This document shows, piece after piece, positions 33,397 through 44,457 of a DNA stretch of 64,000 nucleotides. The stretch is from Flectonema sp. DT1601 (Eukaryota > Euglenozoa > Diplonemea > Diplonemida > Diplonemidae). Positions within the stretch are counted from its first letter, which is position 1, and every line of letters begins with the position of its first letter. A model generated the notes under the pieces. The model saw only the letters and a list, made by a program, of their open reading frames with translations, had not been told where the DNA came from and made no database searches. The stretch is from assembly GCA_964019425.1 (NCBI GenBank), contig OZ025811.1, forward strand, positions 434,001-498,000, written 5' to 3'. Both the position numbers and the translations under genes were made by a program.

Positions 33397-34119
33397 TTCT
33401 TTTTTTTTTCCCCCTTGATGCGGACCTGATTAGAAGATAAAAGTCACAATAATCTCTCCATCACCTGATAGATAAAAAGTAAAGAAACGACATTGGTTAA
33501 CTTCCCGTCTTATGTCACGGCAATTTCATTGTTTCACTGTTAAAAAACGGAAGTCCACTAAGTTTCTACTAAGCAAGATGACCACTAAGACGCACGTTGA
33601 CTTGCCTTTACCCAACACAGGCAACACGAATTCCCACAAAAACGTGGTGGTGAACGTTTGAGTGAACAGGTATTATTCTTTGTACAAAATTGTTGAAACG
33701 TTTTTTTTTTTTTTTTCCCTCCTCCCCTTCCTTTTTTTTTCTGTATTGTTCTTACAGCGAGATGGTCGTACGCTTAAAGTAAAAATTTCACACAAACAAA
33801 CAATATAAAAAAAAAAAAGAATTAAAAAAATGGATTGGTGAAGACGAAGTAAGCAGAGGGACAATCCATAAGTACATACCACACTGATGAACTTCATCAG
33901 GGTAGTAGTGGGCGTTACTATCTATTAGTGATGTTGTCATTTTAAAAAAAGGAAACAAAATAAAGCACAAGTTTGCATTCAATCAACATTGACCAGCTGA
34001 TGAATAAATCGAACACACCACACGTGAACAACAAGTAAATAAAAAAAAAAGGGTACAGCAGAAGCAGGAAAAATAATTTAGTACATGAGTGTTCTTCACC
34101 AACTACGGCTGTAATACAT
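33397..34119. other. Intergenic region between acyltransferase fusion and DIS3
   Basis: About 720 bp without a gene. It contains T and A runs (33703-33717, 33808-33819). The acceptor-like CAG before DIS3 lies at 33426-33428. Confidence 0.5.
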
Positions 34120-37100
34120 TTACAACTTAGGACCATTTATGTGACTATTAATTAAGTTGGAAACAGCACTCAAATCTGTAGACGGCTTCCACCTAAGTGC
34201 ATTAATACTCCGTACAAGAGAATTCAACTTGTCAGGTGTCGAGTAATCTGGTAAAAGTGTAAGCGACTGAGAAGCTCCAGCAGACGCTATCACACGATGT
34301 TGTTTAAATTTTGAAATTGAGTTTTTTAACACTTCACGGTTCCGCACACTAATAAATTGAAGTTCATCTTTCTCCAACAATAAGTCTGCAGCTACTCCGA
34401 GTCTTTCCATAAAGTTTGGTTCCCTAATCTTAACATCATTTGAACCTAACAAGGTACCAAAAGAAACTGCTACAAACCAATACACTTCTACCAAAGGATG
34501 TAACAATCCAGTAAGGAACCCAGTTAACTGCGTATCAATGTGGATTCTAATAACAGCTGAATCAGAGACAGTTGAATTATATTGAACAGGCTCTCCTAAA
34601 GAGCCGTATCTTGTTAATGATTTGATAAACCACTCATCATGAGAAAGTGGAGAAGTAGACGAATAATTAGGTGCTTCCACTGACATTAAGTCTTTCAAGA
34701 AGAGTGTTTCACTGCTTAGTAGATTTCGGTTTATTTCATGTGCTGATTTTGTTTCATCTTCTTGGTCTCCTTCAGTTTTTGAGGTAATTTCTACAACACG
34801 TGTATTGACTGAAGCAGCAGCTGTAAGTGTTACAATAGCTTCATCAACAAACAGATGAAAGACTTGATTCGCGTATATCGATAACAACAACAAAGTATCT
34901 ACATTCTCAATTGATATTCTGTTTAACGAACTTATCTCAACAAATGGATTCAACATGCTGGCAGCATACGTAAATAACTCTTCTCCACTCTGATGCGTTG
35001 TTGAAGGCTTCATCTTTCCTCCAGACTTTAGAACTAATTCTCTCAACCAGACGATCTCACTGACTACTACTCCTGTTCTTATCCCTTCCATTATCTCACT
35101 AGGAAGATGAAGGTACAGAAGAGCGGCTGATAATAAAGCCGTTGGTGTAACAATGAGACCCGACTGTTTGGGTGATTTGTTGTTATTATTATTTTTTTAT
35201 TATTAGTTTTTTTTAAGAACAAAGCTAACTCAACAAACCTGTAGATCACTTGTTATATCCCACGCCAGCCTGTTTAGTAATGTCTTGCTTGTTGTTGAGT
35301 CTAGGGCAGCTACGGATCTTGTTAGTTTGGCATCCTGTGGGTGTTTTTTTTTTTTTTTTTTTTTTGCCTGAAAATAAACACTGAGCGACTAAGAAACAAG
35401 ACCATTGATGCCGACTGTCTGTTATTGTCCACGCGAAAGGAGAGGTTGCGACAGCATGGCGGAATGGGCGAGCCGTGTATCGGAAGAGAAGGTTGCCCAG
35501 TTTGATTATGGGTCCAAACAAGCAGCAGTCGACCTGCGAACACTGCAAGAAAAAAGCGAACTCTTGGAAAAAGAGAACCAACACCTGGTCACTGAACGTG
35601 ATTTAGCGAAAACTTCTCTTCTAACCATAGAGAGAGGGTTGGAGATGGCAAAGGACAGGGTGCACGGGAGCCAGGAGCAGTATGGCTACTTTCCCCATAC
35701 CTCATCGATTTGATACATTAGAATGAATGCGTGTGCTGGCATGCTTTCAGAGTAAAGAGGAAAGGCAGAAATTATCTTAATTTCGACTGCCCCGAAGCAG
35801 ACTGCGAGTGAAGGTGAGTTGGGGGATGTACAAACACCAACCGTAACCGGTGAGGCTGCAAGCATCACTGCAATATCGGCAGCAGGCGGTCAAGGGCACG
35901 GGACGTCAACTTGTCAAACGTGTCTCCAACAGTAGGCATGGCAGAAGAAGCGACATTGTTTGTTCATAAGAAATCTGTACAAGGATTTAAAAATAAGTAA
36001 CATACCGCAGTGGAACATTCGGCACTACCCTCAGCAGGAAAATTTTTAATTATATATTCCGCCAGGGAAATTGGTTCATTCACTGTTACATTGAGTGTTC
36101 CAAATTTCTTTTTAAGAACGCTGGCGGCAGATATTAAGTTCGAAAGTGTTTCTGGAGGCTTCTTACCACCAGTAAGCTCTCTCACATATATTGAACCCTC
36201 GAGTACCTTGTCATATGAGAGAGAGACTGGTACAAGTAGAACATCAGTGAATTCTGTATTCCCAGTGCGAACGGCTTCAGTTAGGGCCTCCACCATAACC
36301 TTTAAAATTCCTACTTTTGGAGAGAGTGTTTTACCCATTCTAGATCTGGCTCCCTCAATAAAGAACTCGATAACCCTGCCATCAGTAGCTAACAGTCTGC
36401 TGTATTCTCTGAATAGAGTTCCGTAAAGGTGATCTCCCTTAAATGATCGGCGCATAAAAAATGCACCAGATCCCCTAAGCAGTTTAGAAACACCCGCCAA
36501 CCTGAGAAAGTCTTCACCAGCACAGATATGAGGAACCGGTAATCCCCACATATACATTAAATAACTGACTACAAGAAAATCCATATATGATCGATGTGAA
36601 GGTATTAAAACAACAGCACGCTTTCCAATTGGACGAAGAGAACCAACACCTCGATAGGCACGTCTAACCCTGTCGTAGGCATCATCATTAGTATGAACAT
36701 GTGTGTAGATAGTTTGCATTGCTTTTCGTAATGCAATTCCAAGAAGACGAATAGTCTGAACGTTTAATTTATCTCCCACTCTGTCCAGTATCAAATACGA
36801 ACGCGCTATAATAGCATCTTCAGTTACCCGTTCCTTCGCAGCTTGTTCTTTGATAGCACTTCTTACTGTGTCTAGTCGTAGGATTTCTTCTCTTCTTGAA
36901 GGAGACAATCCTTGTTTATATTGAACTGTGTGACCGTCTGCAAGCTTTGTACATGACATTAAGAAATGAACATCTGGAAATAACTTTTGTAGTACAGACC
37001 AAGAGCCAAAAGAATCACCTGGTTTCATTGTTAATCTGTCCATCATACAATACTTCAATGCTGGAGGGATGTTTCCTGGAGAGACACCAACGAAGGAACA

Positions 37101-38585
37101 CAAAGATATGAATGAAGACCGAGCTGTATTCTTACAATATAATTCCCATTCTATCTCTCTGATGTCCATCTTTGAATCGGGAAAAAGAATCGCAGATGAA
37201 GAGAATGATAATTGCGAAGCCGCAAGAATATTTTCCAAGTTCCGAACCATACCAAGAGAGGATGTAAGCGCACCTCTATAGCGCTCAGCAGCTCCGGTAT
37301 GGGGATGACGTTCAAGGTGAGAACTAATTGAACTGTTAAAGTATTGCACAGGAAGGTCTGACAGCATTCTTACAACTCCTTTTGCTGTCCGAGAAACTCT
37401 TCTATGAAGAGAAGTAGACGTGTCAATGATATCCAATCTTGGATGTGTTGTTAGTAAAGGACTTAGAGGAATTCTAATAGGCTGACCTCCGGGTACTGCT
37501 GGAACACCGTAGTCTAAACTTGAGGCGAGTGCTTTATGATTCCTTACGAAGTATTCTGTTAGGTACCTTGCCGCCATTCTAACGGCTAAACTATGAACAT
37601 GAGATGTCGCCGCATGCACAACAGATACTCTTTGATTCTGCGACATAACAGCAGCTGCTCCAACAACTCTCTCTGCCAACATATCTAGTGGAATAATCTC
37701 CAAGATCGATTCCGTGTTAGGGACTTTTATCGAATCAATCGCCCCGACGCCTATACAGCATGCTAAGGCACTGAAAACGTTGTTAAAAGCAGAACCTTCG
37801 CCGTGTGATAAAAAGGAATTATTAACATCAAGACAAGGAGGACCAATAAGACCATAGCGTACAACTGATAGTCGACAGGTGCCGCCTTGAGTTGATAAAT
37901 TACTGAGAGATGACTCACTGAGGCTCTGAGCAGCGATTACAGGTGTAGGCATGGCGTCAGTATGAGCATAACGAAAACCCAGACTTGGGTCCTCTGTTAT
38001 TGTACTAACGAAACTTGGAACAGAACGATACCGACGAGCAACAGCAGCTGCGAATAAAGAACCAGGAAGAACAAGTATGCAATCCTTACTACAACGTGAA
38101 GCGAATATTCCAGCTCCTGTACAAGACGAATGTAGCTTCTCTGGATCCTCAGTAACATCACATGGATCAACTAATGAATAACCATGAATAATAACATTAA
38201 CACTACCTGTTATTAAAGGACAACGTTCTTCGTTAATACCTAATGTGGTTCCCTTTGTTACATCTCCTGATATTATTTCTACCTTTTCATGAAGCATTTC
38301 AACGAACGCATCGAATCCCTCGCCCAAGTGTTCAGATTCTTCCGGGTCTCTGTGTCCTCCGTACAGTGGTTCAAACACTTCATTCTTTGCGTATTCTCTT
38401 ATTAAATCTTGTTGAGTACGATCACCTTCCGAAACGTATGTCCGTCTCTCAATTATTAAGTATAATTTTTTTATATCATGAAACACTTCACGGATCAATT
38501 CTCTCACCACTACTAAAGTAAAAGTCTTGTCAGCTCCAGTTACGAGGACCGTTTTCGATGCATAAAATTGTGACAGGGAAGCCAT
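34120..38585 (-). CDS. FAR-like / dihydroxyacetone-phosphate acyltransferase fusion
   Basis: Three exons, 36006-38585, 35239-35334 and 34120-35163 (2580, 96 and 1044 bp, all phase 0), give 1239 residues. Residues 1-480 resemble fatty acyl-CoA reductase (an SDR fold: FYASKTVLVTGADKT, NVIIHG, RYAHTDAM), but the nucleotide loop has only its first glycine (G17) and the catalytic YxxxK is Y206...D210. Residues about 640-850 are a PlsB/GNPAT acyltransferase with intact HRSYMD (H664, D669), FMRRSF, EGARSR (from E744) and VPVSLSYDK; the C-terminal helical domain follows, including VTPTALLSAALLY. The protein ends PKL, a PTS1-like signal, so peroxisome or glycosome is likely. This enzyme class makes acyl-DHAP, the first step of ether lipids. 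A FAR-acyltransferase fusion is known in Dictyostelium, and kinetoplastid DHAP acyltransferases have a long N-terminus. The 671-bp intron carries an antisense gene. Confidence 0.9.
35456..35811 (+). CDS. Small coiled-coil protein nested antisense in an intron
   Basis: On the plus strand the ATG at 35456 opens about 75 residues of clean coiled coil (EKVAQFDYGSKQAAVDLR, LQEKSELLEKENQHL) with base composition unlike the surrounding intron. The likely model splices a 71-bp intron (35680-35750, GTATGG...TTTCAG) to a short second exon ending at the TGA at 35809. Another acceptor would instead lead into a frame open to about 35930 (a Thr/Ala/Gly-rich tail), so the 3' end is uncertain. A CAG ends immediately before the ATG's preceding base. 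It lies wholly inside the 671-bp intron of the acyltransferase fusion on the opposite strand. No family is recognised. Confidence 0.6.
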
Positions 38586-39145
38586 TCCTGTCTTTTTATT
38601 GAATTGGTTTAAAAGAAATATATAACACAAAATACGGATTCACGATTAATATGATGTACTCGGTAAGGTAGCTGTCTCAGAGGCAGCAATAACTAAATAA
38701 AGAACCATCGACGTCGAACAGGTGGTAGCTAAGAAAAGGAAATGCGGAATCGAAGGACTCCCCTGAAAGAGCTTTCAAAGAAATATTGTTTTTTTCGTGT
38801 CGTTGATGAAATTGTTGTTTTTGTTTTATTTTCTAAGTATTCTGCCTTACTGGCAGGAAGTAACAGACTTTTTTTTTTTTTTTTTTTTTTTTTCCAATCG
38901 TGCGAAACGCCACAATGAGATAATTATGAGAAATGAATTTATGGAGGCGGAGGCTTGATGGAAATAGAGAGAGAACTCGAACAATTATCCGATTTTTTAT
39001 TTTTTTATTTTTTTTTCGTTTCCGAAGTTTTTTTCTTGGAGCAGAAGATTTTCACACAAATTAATACTTCAGCAACATCAAACAAATCAGAGACGGGGAG
39101 ACGACAGGTAGTCGAATCTCTGGTTTCAGAACAGCGAGAATGATT

Positions 39146-39346
39146 TCATCCCACATATGGAAGGCATCGACGTTTCCACATCTCCATTTGTTGTTTTTGA
39201 TGCTCAAAAAACAGAACCCTCGGATCAACGACATCAACCATCATATCTTCCATCTCCGTGTCATAACCAAAATCATCATCCTCATTATTTATACAGGTCT
39301 TAAGTCTTTTTAGGTTTGGTGTCCAGCTGTTGCTTCTCTTAAGCAT
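39146..39346 (-). CDS. Small 66-residue protein, unknown
   Basis: An ATG at 39346, 10 nt after a CAG at 39357-39359, opens a 66-residue frame with balanced composition in the only non-repetitive stretch between two larger genes. It starts with a basic, Ser-containing segment (KRSNSWTPNLKRLK), continues with an acidic block (NEDDDFGYDTEMEDMM) and ends in a charged helix (FFEHQKQQMEMWKRR). No domain is recognised. It fits the spacing of the cluster (600 bp below the next gene, 560 bp above the acyltransferase). Confidence 0.5.
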   Translation of the reverse strand: MLKRSNSWTPNLKRLKTCINNEDDDFGYDTEMEDMMVDVVDPRVLFFEHQKQQMEMWKRRCLPYVG

Positions 39347-39948
39347 TTTATTAAAGCTGCGTATTAGTAGAAAGATGCATGCTTTCTACTACCACAAGAG
39401 ACTACAAGGATTAAAGTAATCATTGGAAGAAAAGCTCGTATAATGTGAAAGAAAAAAAAAATGGTGCGAAAAGAAAAAAAAAATGAAATAGGATGAAAAA
39501 AATATCATTGAGTTTCATTTCCTGCCGTAGAAGGTAAGTATACGTACAGAACAAAAAAGGGTCTCAGTAATCCAAAAGAAATAGGTTAGCTGCGATCGAG
39601 AAAAAACAAAAAAAAAAAAAAAAAACTTCAAAACCAACAGACGTGGTAGGAGTATTGCATACGATAAGAGAGTGTGTTAATGTGCTGCAACAGCAAGCAA
39701 AGGACAGCTGAGACAGCTATTTGTGTGATGTACTTAGTTACGACTTGATTACTGCTGCACACAATATAAAAAAGAAGAATTTTTAAAAAAAAAAACATAT
39801 AACCATAACTATACTGATAAAATGACATGTATTCGGCAATGAATCTTTTCGGTGGATATGCCACCTGCCGAATATAACTTCATAATTAAAATGGAATAGG
39901 GAACAATCATATAAAACAAACAAGACTCTCACATCTTTATATTTGTTA
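39347..39948. other. Intergenic, AT-rich
   Basis: Short A runs and no gene. The frame at 39628-39864 is hydrophobic AT-rich translation without support. Confidence 0.5.
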
Positions 39949-40462
39949 TCAGAGCTCAACGGAGTCTATCTCCGCTATGTGAGCGTTGAAGTCGTCGCAC
40001 CATTTCTTTTTATCATCTTCAAATCGTTTCATGTCTTCCTGATTGATAAGATTAGTCAGGTAGTACTTTATGGATTGGAGTGTTCGTCATAATAATTAAA
40101 ATATCACATACTGGAGACGCAAACATTTTTTCTTTTTTCGCACTGTCCTGTTTTGGAGTGCTAAACGCTTCAATAATATCATCCGATGAGTTGTGTCGTT
40201 TTGGAGTTGTTGTTTCAAAGTTTTCAAATTCCCTCTTCGGGGTTCTTGGTTTTGGTGTCCTAGAAGAACGTGGTGTCCCTGTTCCTCTGGGAGATTTTGC
40301 TGTACTTGCTGTGTGTCTTTTCGGTGTCGTAGGTTGCGGCACTTCTTTCTCTTTTCTCTTCGGAGTTGATTTTTTACCACTCAACGGTTTTCTCGTAAGC
40401 CCCGCAAACTTCATTGGTACAGCAGCTGCGATTGCATCTGCACTGTCGCCTTTTACAGCCAT
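39949..40462 (-). CDS. Basic protein with many S/T-P-x-K/R sites
   Basis: Two exons, 40112-40462 and 39949-40038, with a 73-bp intron (GTATGT...ATCAG, with a CTGACTAAT branch-like site), encode 146 residues. Residues 30-110 hold about eight proline-directed basic sites: STPKRK, TTPKRH (twice), SPRG, TPRSS, TPKPR, TPKRE and STPKQ. These match the consensus for cyclin-dependent kinases. The C-terminus (EDMKRFEDDKKKWCDDFNAH) is helical and charged. The composition recalls linker-histone tails or a chromatin protein controlled in mitosis, but no fold is visible. An alternative acceptor 27 nt earlier keeps the frame and would add nine residues; it ends AAAG and is less likely. A CAG ends 12 nt before the ATG. 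Confidence 0.7.
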
Positions 40463-40772
40463 CTTTTGATGGGACTGAGAGAACTAAATGTTTAAATCTC
40501 ACTACTCAAAACATTTTCAAAGGTATCGACTTGTACTCAAAAAGTCGTATTGAAGGTACTGTTGAATGGGAAATGAAGATAGAGAACGAAAATAAGAAAA
40601 AAAAAGTACCCAGTCAAAAAAAGAAAGAAAAAAAAACAGCGAGCTGGAAAGCCCGGTAACAGCAATAGTTGAGCGCTGAATCGAACGGTCATTTTGAGTC
40701 GTTGAAAAACAAACTCTTTTCTTTTCGTGTAATACATACAATGGGTAATTCGTATTAGAGTGGTGTTACCCA

Positions 40773-43700
40773 TCAGCCTAATCTTCTCAACAAATCGACG
40801 ACGTGTTGTTCTTCATTTCGTGGAGGACGAAGAGCCTTCAAATTCTTCCGAAATGAATTGAGATACCCCTCCTTAACTGAATGAGAAGGAACACGAGTCG
40901 AGTAAGAATCCCACTCACCTGCTGTCTGCTTGTGGTGGATATCTCTTTGTTGTTGTACGAAATCCTTATACGTAGGTAGGGGTGCGGCTCTTTTCGAGAG
41001 CGTCTTCTCAATCCAATCAAAATCTGACGTCTCTACTCCGCCGTCCAAACACTTTGTCACCGGAAGTAAACGTTGTCTTGGGTATGAAAGTGGTTGTTTT
41101 AATTGGCAAGTTCGAATCTTAGTATCGGTTTTTTTTTTTTTACTTATTGGGATATGCAGTCCGATTATGTCATTTTGTGGATTTTCATTTTGAGGAAAGT
41201 CTAAGTCAAGTTTGACTTCCTGTTCCTGCTCGGATTTGATAATTGGCGACTCGCTTTCAATTTTGGGTAAAGCACTCCTAGGACGTGCAGGAACGTATTC
41301 CAAAGACATTGTTTTATTTTGAACTAATTTTTGCAGCTTATCGTGACAAGCTGCCCAATGAGCTAATTCATCAGGCGAGAGTAGACTGTGAGGAGTCTGC
41401 ACAGCAACAGAACACTTTTCATTACTGATTTCAGTGATGTGTTGAACGTCATCATCTTTAGTAGTTAGATGTTTTATTGCTGTTATTCTATTCGTGAATT
41501 CGTCTATTTTGTTGGTGATGTCTTTCTCAGAAGAAGTACTTTCCATTGTTTCTAACCATGAAAAAGCTTTGTGAAGCTCTAGTCCAAGACCAGAACAATT
41601 GGTGTGAGTTAATAAATAAGTTCGTTGTTCTTGAAGCCATCGGTGGAATATTTTATTTGGTGGTGTCGTCGGTTTTATTTTAATTGGTTCCTCAATTTTG
41701 ATGCCAGCGTTTATCAGTAACTCACTCATTTCTTGTTGTCTTCTTGCCAACTGTGTAGGTGTGGCAGTGGCTCCCTCATTATTCAACCACTTTGTTATTT
41801 TATAAAAACCGTTTTGTAACGCAGCTGTTTCAGACGTTTGATCTAACTCTGTGTTCTTAAATATTAATTTTCGAATTCCAAAAACCCAATCTCTCATCAC
41901 TGACAATTCAATTTGAGGAAGGATGACACCTTCCAATATTTCAGAGTCAATAACGATACCTAGAGATGTTATCTTTTTTAAAATTTGTTTTCTTTTTGAG
42001 CTAATGCTCGATTCTGTGATCTGACACAATGAAGCATTATCAAGCCATGACAGTACTGTATTTATTGAGGTCAGAGAGATGGTATATTCAGGGGTATTAG
42101 AGCTATCTTTGCAAAGTGTTCTGAGGTTTAGAAGCCAAATTTCAAAAGCGTCTTTCAAAGCAATACTCGAAACACCATTTAAAAAAACAGAATTCGAACC
42201 CAACACATTCCACAAATCTTCAATATAGCTATGCTTTGCCGTTATATCATCCGCAGAGCGTTTTTCTTCTGTAATCCATTGCAGTGCAAGTTTCAGCTCA
42301 GACAAGAGTCTTTTTTCTGTACAAGTTTCCATCCCTTTTTCAATAAACTTTTTGAAAACGCCTTCTACGATGTCTCTATTCCTAGTCGTCTGATACCTCA
42401 AAAATAAAACTTTTTTTTTTTGCAATTCAGAAGTGTTTCTGATAAGTGCAGGATCTTGTTCAGTCGATGTCAAAAGAGATTCGATGCCATCAAGGGTCGC
42501 CTTGTTTGATTCTCCTTCTCGAATCAATTGTCGTTTTGCAATACGTAATTCAGATATCAACTGTTCCCTCGCTTTTATGTTCCGTCCTCGATGGATTGCA
42601 GTAATTCCATTTTGCTCTGAGAATTTCTCATACTCCAACAACATCAAATCAATTCGTTGAGAGTGAGGCAGCAAGTTCGATGTTGAAATTTGCTGCACCC
42701 ACTTAATGTCGTTCTCTACCTTGTCGCGTATGGTTGAATCGTATGTTGTGTTTTTTGGAAGTGGTCCGTCAAAAACACTGATGATGTCTGATAGAAGTGA
42801 GAAAAGTTTATTTTTTCGTCTTACCACGGCAGTATGCCTTGAACCATTACAAACTAATTTCCGTAGTGACTCTGTCGTCGATAGTATCAAATCAATGTTG
42901 TTATCGAGTTGTGAACTCGCTAATAGATTTAAAATTCTTGTAGCCTCATCGAAAACTTCACTCCGTTCTATTGTCGTAAGTGATAGACATAAGTGATTTG
43001 TCGCTCCCTTATCCAAGCATTCTTTTTGAATCTCTTCAGCGAAAGACATTAGTTTAAATTTATGTAGGGTGGCTATACCTCCCGGCATTCCTTTTGACGC
43101 AGCGTTTATTTTAATTTGGAATTGATCTTTTCTAACTCGTACAGTGTTCACAGATATTGGTTTCATCGATGATTCAATACTCTGAAGCCATATTTCTTCT
43201 GAGTGAAGCAGATCATCTATTCCAGTGTAGCTGTTGTGGTCATTCAATGCAACTCGTGTTGCGGTGATGAATGTTTGGTATTCCTTTATTTCAGCATCAA
43301 TGTTGGAAGTTAAAAAATCATCTAATAGTCGACAATATTGCTTTAACTGTTTATGTTTTTGTCTTACAATAAAAGGTTGAATGTGATTTGAAGATGACGA
43401 TGATTTGATCCAAACAAGAGTCTGGTTTATCTCTCTCTCAAGAGGGATAAGCTCAATGTCTACACAGGGTGATATTTCACAAGAGTGCTTTGCTTGTAAC
43501 AGATTGTAGCAGTATTCCTCTAGGTTATTTAAAACTTCAACAAAACTATCTCCAACGAGAAGACCATCAACGTCATCATCACATTCTTCATTTTGTAGTA
43601 ACAGCGATTGAAGATTATTTTCAAGATCGATTTTTCTTTTCGTATTATCACTCTTAGTCAGTGGCTGTGTTGATCTAACTAAGTATTCCAGTTCTGTGAT

Positions 43701-43862
43701 CACGAGGGTTTCACACTTCTTGTGGGAAGCACCAAATTCTTTTACTACATTTGGTTCATTAAAAAAAACAATTAACGATTCCAAGAATTCCTCGTAATCT
43801 GTATTCTCAGTAGCGAACTCCTCTCGAAGTAGTTTCGAAGGCATCCCCTTGATTGCTGTCAT
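40773..43862 (-). CDS. 1029-residue helical protein with repeated Hsp70-lid-like motifs
   Basis: An intronless frame; the ATG at 43862 is the first in a plausible context. The protein is almost wholly helical. A motif of hydrophobic-x-W-hydrophobic followed about 20-25 residues later by a basic/leucine segment recurs roughly every 100 residues: TLVWIKSS, DIKWVQQI, ALQWITEE, VLSWLDNA, ITKWLNNE and AFSWLETM. The pattern resembles the ALEWLD helix of the Hsp70 lid, but there is no ATPase or substrate domain. The C-terminal 150 residues are less structured, with acidic and basic patches. Unlike its neighbours it has no CAG within about 90 nt of its start. The function is unknown; a scaffold or a chaperone partner is possible. 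Confidence 0.8.
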   Translation of the reverse strand: MTAIKGMPSKLLREEFATENTDYEEFLESLIVFFNEPNVVKEFGASHKKCETLVITELEYLVRSTQPLTKSDNTKRKIDLENNLQSLLLQNEECDDDVDGLLVGDSFVEVLNNLEEYCYNLLQAKHSCEISPCVDIELIPLEREINQTLVWIKSSSSSNHIQPFIVRQKHKQLKQYCRLLDDFLTSNIDAEIKEYQTFITATRVALNDHNSYTGIDDLLHSEEIWLQSIESSMKPISVNTVRVRKDQFQIKINAASKGMPGGIATLHKFKLMSFAEEIQKECLDKGATNHLCLSLTTIERSEVFDEATRILNLLASSQLDNNIDLILSTTESLRKLVCNGSRHTAVVRRKNKLFSLLSDIISVFDGPLPKNTTYDSTIRDKVENDIKWVQQISTSNLLPHSQRIDLMLLEYEKFSEQNGITAIHRGRNIKAREQLISELRIAKRQLIREGESNKATLDGIESLLTSTEQDPALIRNTSELQKKKVLFLRYQTTRNRDIVEGVFKKFIEKGMETCTEKRLLSELKLALQWITEEKRSADDITAKHSYIEDLWNVLGSNSVFLNGVSSIALKDAFEIWLLNLRTLCKDSSNTPEYTISLTSINTVLSWLDNASLCQITESSISSKRKQILKKITSLGIVIDSEILEGVILPQIELSVMRDWVFGIRKLIFKNTELDQTSETAALQNGFYKITKWLNNEGATATPTQLARRQQEMSELLINAGIKIEEPIKIKPTTPPNKIFHRWLQEQRTYLLTHTNCSGLGLELHKAFSWLETMESTSSEKDITNKIDEFTNRITAIKHLTTKDDDVQHITEISNEKCSVAVQTPHSLLSPDELAHWAACHDKLQKLVQNKTMSLEYVPARPRSALPKIESESPIIKSEQEQEVKLDLDFPQNENPQNDIIGLHIPISKKKKTDTKIRTCQLKQPLSYPRQRLLPVTKCLDGGVETSDFDWIEKTLSKRAAPLPTYKDFVQQQRDIHHKQTAGEWDSYSTRVPSHSVKEGYLNSFRKNLKALRPPRNEEQHVVDLLRRLG

Positions 43863-43952
43863 GAAAGATAAATAATTAAACGAATAGTATTCCCAAAAGG
43901 GAGACGAATTATTTATTTTAACGAATAACACCAATATTAAAAGGTGTGCGTG

Positions 43953-43983
<31 letters not shown>

Positions 43984-44216
43984 TTTCCTTAGTTAGCTTT
44001 TTATTTTTCTCTATTTTTTTTTTTCTGTCTTCTCTCAATAAGTCTCAATCCGAAAACCATTAACAAAGTAGATGTGAAAAATAAGTTGTTGTTTAGAGAC
44101 GGTTGGTGACACCAATTTCCGGAACCAGACTAACCGAGGAGAACATCATAAAAAAAACCCAAGATAAACCCTCTCGGATCCTGAGTAGGATTCTACCTAC
44201 GTACATAAAATAAAAT

Positions 44217-44253
<37 letters not shown>

Positions 44254-44457
44254 CCATTTCAATGAAGGTTTTTATCGGAGAGAAGGAATATATTTCCTTC
44301 TCAATCTCATGCTAAATATAAAACAAAAAAAAAGAAAATCGAAAAATAACAAGCTATCTCGTTACCAGAGTCGCTTGAAAAAGTAGGGGACAGAAAAAGT
44401 GAGTGAATAAAACAGAAAAGGACGATTGAATCACAAAGAACCCCCTCTGTAAATCCC
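43863..44457. other. Intergenic region
   Basis: It contains an A run of about 30 bp at 44221-44250, short TTC repeats near 43955-43975, and no gene. Confidence 0.5.

Noticed and set aside
35686-35868. Minus-strand frame inside the long intron as an extra acyltransferase exon
   Set aside because: The flanking exons join in phase 0 to give the expected family sequence; the frame lies opposite the nested coiled-coil gene and has no family match.
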